Positions 6,958 through 8,389 of a stretch of 8,389 bases of DNA are shown here, in pieces. The position numbers and the translations under genes are program-made. This DNA comes from an uncultured Candidatus Melainabacteria bacterium (lineage in GTDB: Bacteria > Cyanobacteriota > Vampirovibrionia > Gastranaerophilales > Gastranaerophilaceae): assembly GCA_946186335.1 (NCBI GenBank), contig CAMHMW010000075.1, forward strand, positions 1 through 8,389, written 5' to 3'. Position 1 is the stretch's first letter; every line of letters begins with the position of its first letter. The notes below the pieces were generated by a model. The model did not search any database, was not told the DNA's origin, and saw nothing but the letters and a program-made list of their open reading frames with translations.

Positions 6958-6982
6958 TTGAACAAACTTAATAAGAGTAAAA

Positions 6983-7016
6983 CGGCGGGATTTCCGAAGG
7001 AAATCCCGCCGCTTTC
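6983..7016. terminator. Bidirectional terminator between rpsT and the DUF486 gene
   Basis: A perfect 13-bp stem (6983-6995 with 6999-7011) closes a GAA loop; the arm is CGGCGGGATTTCC. On the plus strand it is followed by only CTTTC. On the minus strand it is followed by TTTTACTCTT, the better U-tract. It sits between the convergent stop codons of rpsT (6957) and the DUF486 gene (7035) and probably serves both. Confidence 0.85.
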
Positions 7017-7034
7017 ATTAATAACAGCTATAAT

Positions 7035-7376
7035 TTACCATTTTTTAAATATAAAAAATACCGCAAGAATAATCAGGACAAAGCCGACCAAATAATTCCA
7101 CTTAAACTGTTCTTTTAGATAAAAAACGGAAAAGAAACTGAACACCACAAGAGTAATAACTTCCTGAATAGTTTTTAATTGTGCGGCGTTGTAGGTTTCG
7201 TAGCCTATGCGATTTGCCGGAACCTGAAAGCAGTATTCAAAAAGAGCTATTCCCCAGCTAACCAGTACGACAAGCCAGAGTGCGGAATTTCTGAATTTGA
7301 GATGTCCGTACCACGCAAATGTCATAAATATATTTGAAATAAGTAATAAAACTATTGGTGAAATTGCTTTAATCAT
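7035..7376 (-). CDS. DUF486 (DMT-like) small membrane protein
   Basis: The 113-residue protein has four predicted membrane segments, at roughly 5-22, 31-50, 69-87 and 92-111, and almost no soluble part. The central conserved stretch PANRIGYETYNAAQLKTIQE (53-72), followed by VITLVVFSFFSVFYLKE and WNYLVGF, is characteristic of the DUF486 family, which is related in shape to small drug/metabolite transporters. No substrate is known to me, so transport is only an inference from fold. The ATG at 7374-7376 has GAGGA nine bases upstream. It appears to be transcribed alone from an extended -10 promoter at 7405-7410 and converges on rpsT. Confidence 0.9.
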   Translation of the reverse strand: MIKAISPIVLLLISNIFMTFAWYGHLKFRNSALWLVVLVSWGIALFEYCFQVPANRIGYETYNAAQLKTIQEVITLVVFSFFSVFYLKEQFKWNYLVGFVLIILAVFFIFKKW

Positions 7377-7404
7377 AATAAAATATCCTCATTAAACAAG
7401 AAAT

Positions 7405-7410
7405 ATTTTA
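7405..7410 (-). promoter_or_regulatory. Extended -10 promoter of the DUF486 gene
   Basis: The minus strand reads TGCTAAAAT, an extended -10 (TGn + TAAAAT) with no recognisable -35 hexamer at 16-18 bp. The predicted start is near 7398, about 22 nt before the ATG, leaving just room for the GAGGA site. Confidence 0.5.
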
Positions 7411-7457
7411 GCACAAACGAAAATTTCGGATATAAAAACATCACAGAAACCGCCCAC

Positions 7458-7486
7458 TTGACAGTAAAAATTTTTTTGCATATAAT
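7458..7486 (+). promoter_or_regulatory. Perfect consensus promoter of the tRNA operon
   Basis: TTGACA (7458-7463) and TATAAT (7481-7486) both match the sigma-70 consensus exactly, at the optimal 17-bp spacing. Transcription would start near 7493, ten bases before the first tRNA. This is by far the strongest promoter in the window, as expected for stable RNA. Confidence 0.93.
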
Positions 7487-7502
7487 TTTTTTACAAACAC
7501 GT

Positions 7503-7575
7503 GCCGGTATAGCTCAATTGGCAGAGCAACGGTTTTGTAAACCGTAGGTTGTAGGTTCGAGTCCCATTACCGGCT
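7503..7575 (+). tRNA. tRNA-Thr (anticodon UGU)
   Basis: The 73-nt cloverleaf has a perfect 7-bp acceptor stem (GCCGGTA / TACCGGC) and the anticodon stem ACGGT/ACCGT around loop TTTGTAA, which gives TGT at 7536-7538. The T loop is TTCGAGT. Discriminator is T7575 and CCA is not encoded. This isoacceptor reads ACA and, depending on modification, other ACN codons. Confidence 0.97.
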
Positions 7576-7597
7576 TTTTTACTGAAAAATCACTCAA

Positions 7598-7669
<72 letters not shown>

Positions 7670-7720
7670 AATTTTTAAAAGCCTGACAAGCGGTGAGAGT
7701 GGAAAATGAAAATTAAATAT

Positions 7721-7803
<83 letters not shown>

Positions 7804-7811
7804 AATAAAAA

Positions 7812-7840
7812 AGAAGGTAGTTCATCTGCCTTCTTTTTTT
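7812..7840 (+). terminator. Rho-independent terminator of the tRNA operon
   Basis: AGAAGGTAG (7812-7820) pairs with CTGCCTTCT (7826-7834), nine pairs with one U-G, around a TTCAT loop. T7834-T7840 form the U-tract. It begins nine bases after the tRNA-Tyr 3' end. Confidence 0.9.
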
Positions 7841-7849
7841 ATTTCAAGG

Positions 7850-8003
7850 AGGTAGGACGAGAAGCACTATTCTGGTGGTTCGAGCGGATTTGCGGACGGC
7901 ATTTATGCCGGATAGCGAACAGATTTTGTTGACAGGTACGAAGTACCGAAAACAAAACTCTGTGAGCGTGGAGCAAATCCAAGACAATCCACCCCTGCCC
8001 AAA
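7850..8003 (+). pseudogene. Interrupted tRNA-Tyr 3' fragment (remnant)
   Basis: GGTGGTTCGA (7874-7883) and AATCCACCCCTGCCCAAA (7986-8003) exactly repeat the T arm, acceptor 3' strand and first trailer bases of the intact tRNA-Tyr (7779-7788 and 7788-7805). The two parts are separated by a 102-bp insert inside the T loop. Upstream, GGTAGG at 7851-7856 matches six of the seven 5' acceptor bases, so the remnant may also keep a degenerate 5' end. The D arm, anticodon arm and variable arm are not recognisable, so no functional tRNA can be made. The repeat of the 3' end is directly visible; origin by duplication or by site-specific integration is inference. Confidence 0.65.
7884..7985. repeat. 102-bp palindromic insert with three-way-junction folding
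   Basis: An outer 8-bp inverted repeat GGATTTGC (7886-7893) / GCAAATCC (7973-7980) encloses two hairpins. The first is CGGCAT-TT-ATGCCG (7897-7910). The second, longer one (7919-7963) stacks ACAGA/TCTGT, TTTTGTT/AACAAAA and GGTAC-GAA-GTACC with one bulged C and small internal loops. Nearly all of the insert is accounted for by pairing. It encodes no credible protein and lies between two terminators with no clear promoter of its own. It resembles a REP/MITE-like non-autonomous element; a structured RNA is the alternative. Confidence 0.65.
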
Positions 8004-8039
8004 CCATGGTATTGGACAAGAACAATAGATGGTGGCTCG

Positions 8040-8077
8040 GCAGATTTTTGTTGGGTTTCACCCAACCTACTTGCTGC
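8040..8077. repeat. Second palindrome, GTTGGGT/ACCCAAC type
   Basis: A perfect 7-bp stem GTTGGGT (8050-8056) / ACCCAAC (8060-8066) closes a TTC loop. It is flanked by a further GCAG (8040-8043) / CTGC (8074-8077) pair across an internal loop. From memory, palindromes reading GTAGGTTGGGT...ACCCAACA recur in some cyanobacterial and gammaproteobacterial genomes, so this may be a dispersed repeat unit. No U-tract follows, so it is not a terminator. Confidence 0.5.
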
Positions 8078-8079
8078 AT

Positions 8080-8118
8080 AAAAAACAGGAAGTGATGTTG
8101 TTTCACTTCCTTTTTTTT
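8080..8118. terminator. Bidirectional terminator, mainly for the minus-strand gene at 8154
   Basis: GGAAGTGA (8088-8095) and TCACTTCC (8103-8110) form a perfect 8-bp stem with a 7-nt loop. T8111-T8118 give a U-tract on the plus strand, and A8080-A8085 give six U residues two bases after the stem on the minus strand. It lies 36 bp past the stop codon of the minus-strand gene. Confidence 0.88.
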
Positions 8119-8153
8119 AACGATTTAATTATTTAAGTAAATTTATTTATTTT

Positions 8154-8389
8154 CTATTTTTTCCAAGTTCCAAACCCCTGTTCACGATGCAGTTGTTCTT
8201 TCAATCTTCGTTCCATATTAGCTGCTACATCTGTATCAAGGTCTTTAGTTATAAAATGAGCATCTCTTGCTGCTAATGGCATTTGAAAAGCCACCTTGTC
8301 TAATGCTTCGTATCCTTCTTTGATATTCTCAATTGGCTTTTGTGGTGGGTTGTTTTTCAACCAATTTCTTTCATCTTTAATATGGATTA
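8154..8389 (-). CDS. C-terminal part of an unrecognised hydrophilic protein (5' end outside window)
   Basis: The frame is open from the right edge to a TAA at 8154-8156, giving at least 77 visible residues. A TTG at 8358-8360 could be a start, but the frame continues beyond it with sensible residues and no ribosome binding site precedes it, so I read it as internal leucine and the gene as truncated by the window. The visible part is charged and probably helical, with LPLAARDAHFITKDLDTDV-like mixed sequence, then NMERRLKEQLHREQGFG and a basic end (GTWKK). No signal peptide or membrane segment is seen, and I cannot name the family. A clear terminator follows on its strand, which supports a real transcribed gene. 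Its location just past the tRNA-derived remnant is compatible with accessory DNA. Confidence 0.65.
   Translation of the reverse strand, partial: IHIKDERNWLKNNPPQKPIENIKEGYEALDKVAFQMPLAARDAHFITKDLDTDVAANMERRLKEQLHREQGFGTWKK

Noticed and set aside
7846..7853. AAGGAGGT, a perfect Shine-Dalgarno-like octamer
   Set aside because: No start codon follows at a usable distance; the GGTAGG overlap with the tRNA-Tyr 5' end gives another explanation.
7929..7934. TTGACA hexamer inside the insert as a promoter -35
   Set aside because: No -10-like sequence at 16-18 bp (the position reads ACAAAA); the bases are part of the hairpin.
7875..8081. Plus-strand ORF starting at GTG across the palindromic insert
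   Set aside because: It runs straight through the inverted repeats and the tRNA fragment, so its sequence is explained by the repeats; the best Shine-Dalgarno-like site is over 20 bases from the GTG.
7844..8106. Two overlapping minus-strand ORFs over the same repeats
   Set aside because: They are antisense to the palindromes and tRNA remnant, with no ribosome binding site and no family resemblance.
7806..8118. CRISPR array in the repeat-rich region
   Set aside because: The repeats are single palindromes and one 18-nt pair, without regular repeat-spacer units or cas genes.

Overview
The window is a low-GC (estimated by eye at mid-30s percent) bacterial chromosome segment. It uses the standard code, has clear Shine-Dalgarno sites, and its tRNA genes do not encode CCA. 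The gene set is mostly housekeeping. The short S20, the rpsB-tsf pair and the general style fit a non-photosynthetic relative of cyanobacteria (Gastranaerophilales / Vampirovibrionia type), but this is a low-confidence inference; other low-GC gut-type lineages are possible.

Layout. Positions 1-232 (+) hold the 3' end of an unrecognised gene, convergent with the rpsB-tsf translation operon on the minus strand (1963 down to 267). A terminator hairpin overlaps the end of the first gene. rpsB has a good sigma-70-type promoter at 2105-2132 and a leader of about 135 nt that folds into a closing helix with three hairpins, as expected for a ribosomal-protein autoregulatory leader. Upstream on the same strand lie three genes: a Na+/phosphate cotransporter with a PhoU-like tail (6434-4677), an acyl-ACP thioesterase (4665-3889) whose ribosome binding site overlaps the transporter stop codon, and a long-chain acyl-CoA/acyl-ACP ligase (3830-2157) with its own extended -10 promoter. 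The thioesterase and ligase together could release a fatty acid from ACP and re-activate it.

rpsT (S20) is transcribed divergently from the transporter at 6685-6957. It ends at a perfect 13-bp palindromic terminator shared with a convergent DUF486 membrane protein gene (7376-7035). Next comes a tRNA operon, Thr(UGU)-Thr(GGU)-Tyr(GUA), driven by a perfect consensus promoter (TTGACA-17-TATAAT) and closed by a terminator at 7812-7840.

The oddest part is 7841-8080, between the tRNA terminator and a second bidirectional terminator. It carries a second copy of the tRNA-Tyr T-arm and acceptor 3' end, split inside the T loop by a 102-bp insert able to form a three-way junction of hairpins. This is followed by another strong palindrome (GTTGGGT/ACCCAAC). 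It looks like a tRNA-derived remnant carrying small palindromic, possibly mobile, elements, or an old attachment site. The window ends inside an unrecognised minus-strand gene (8154 to the edge).
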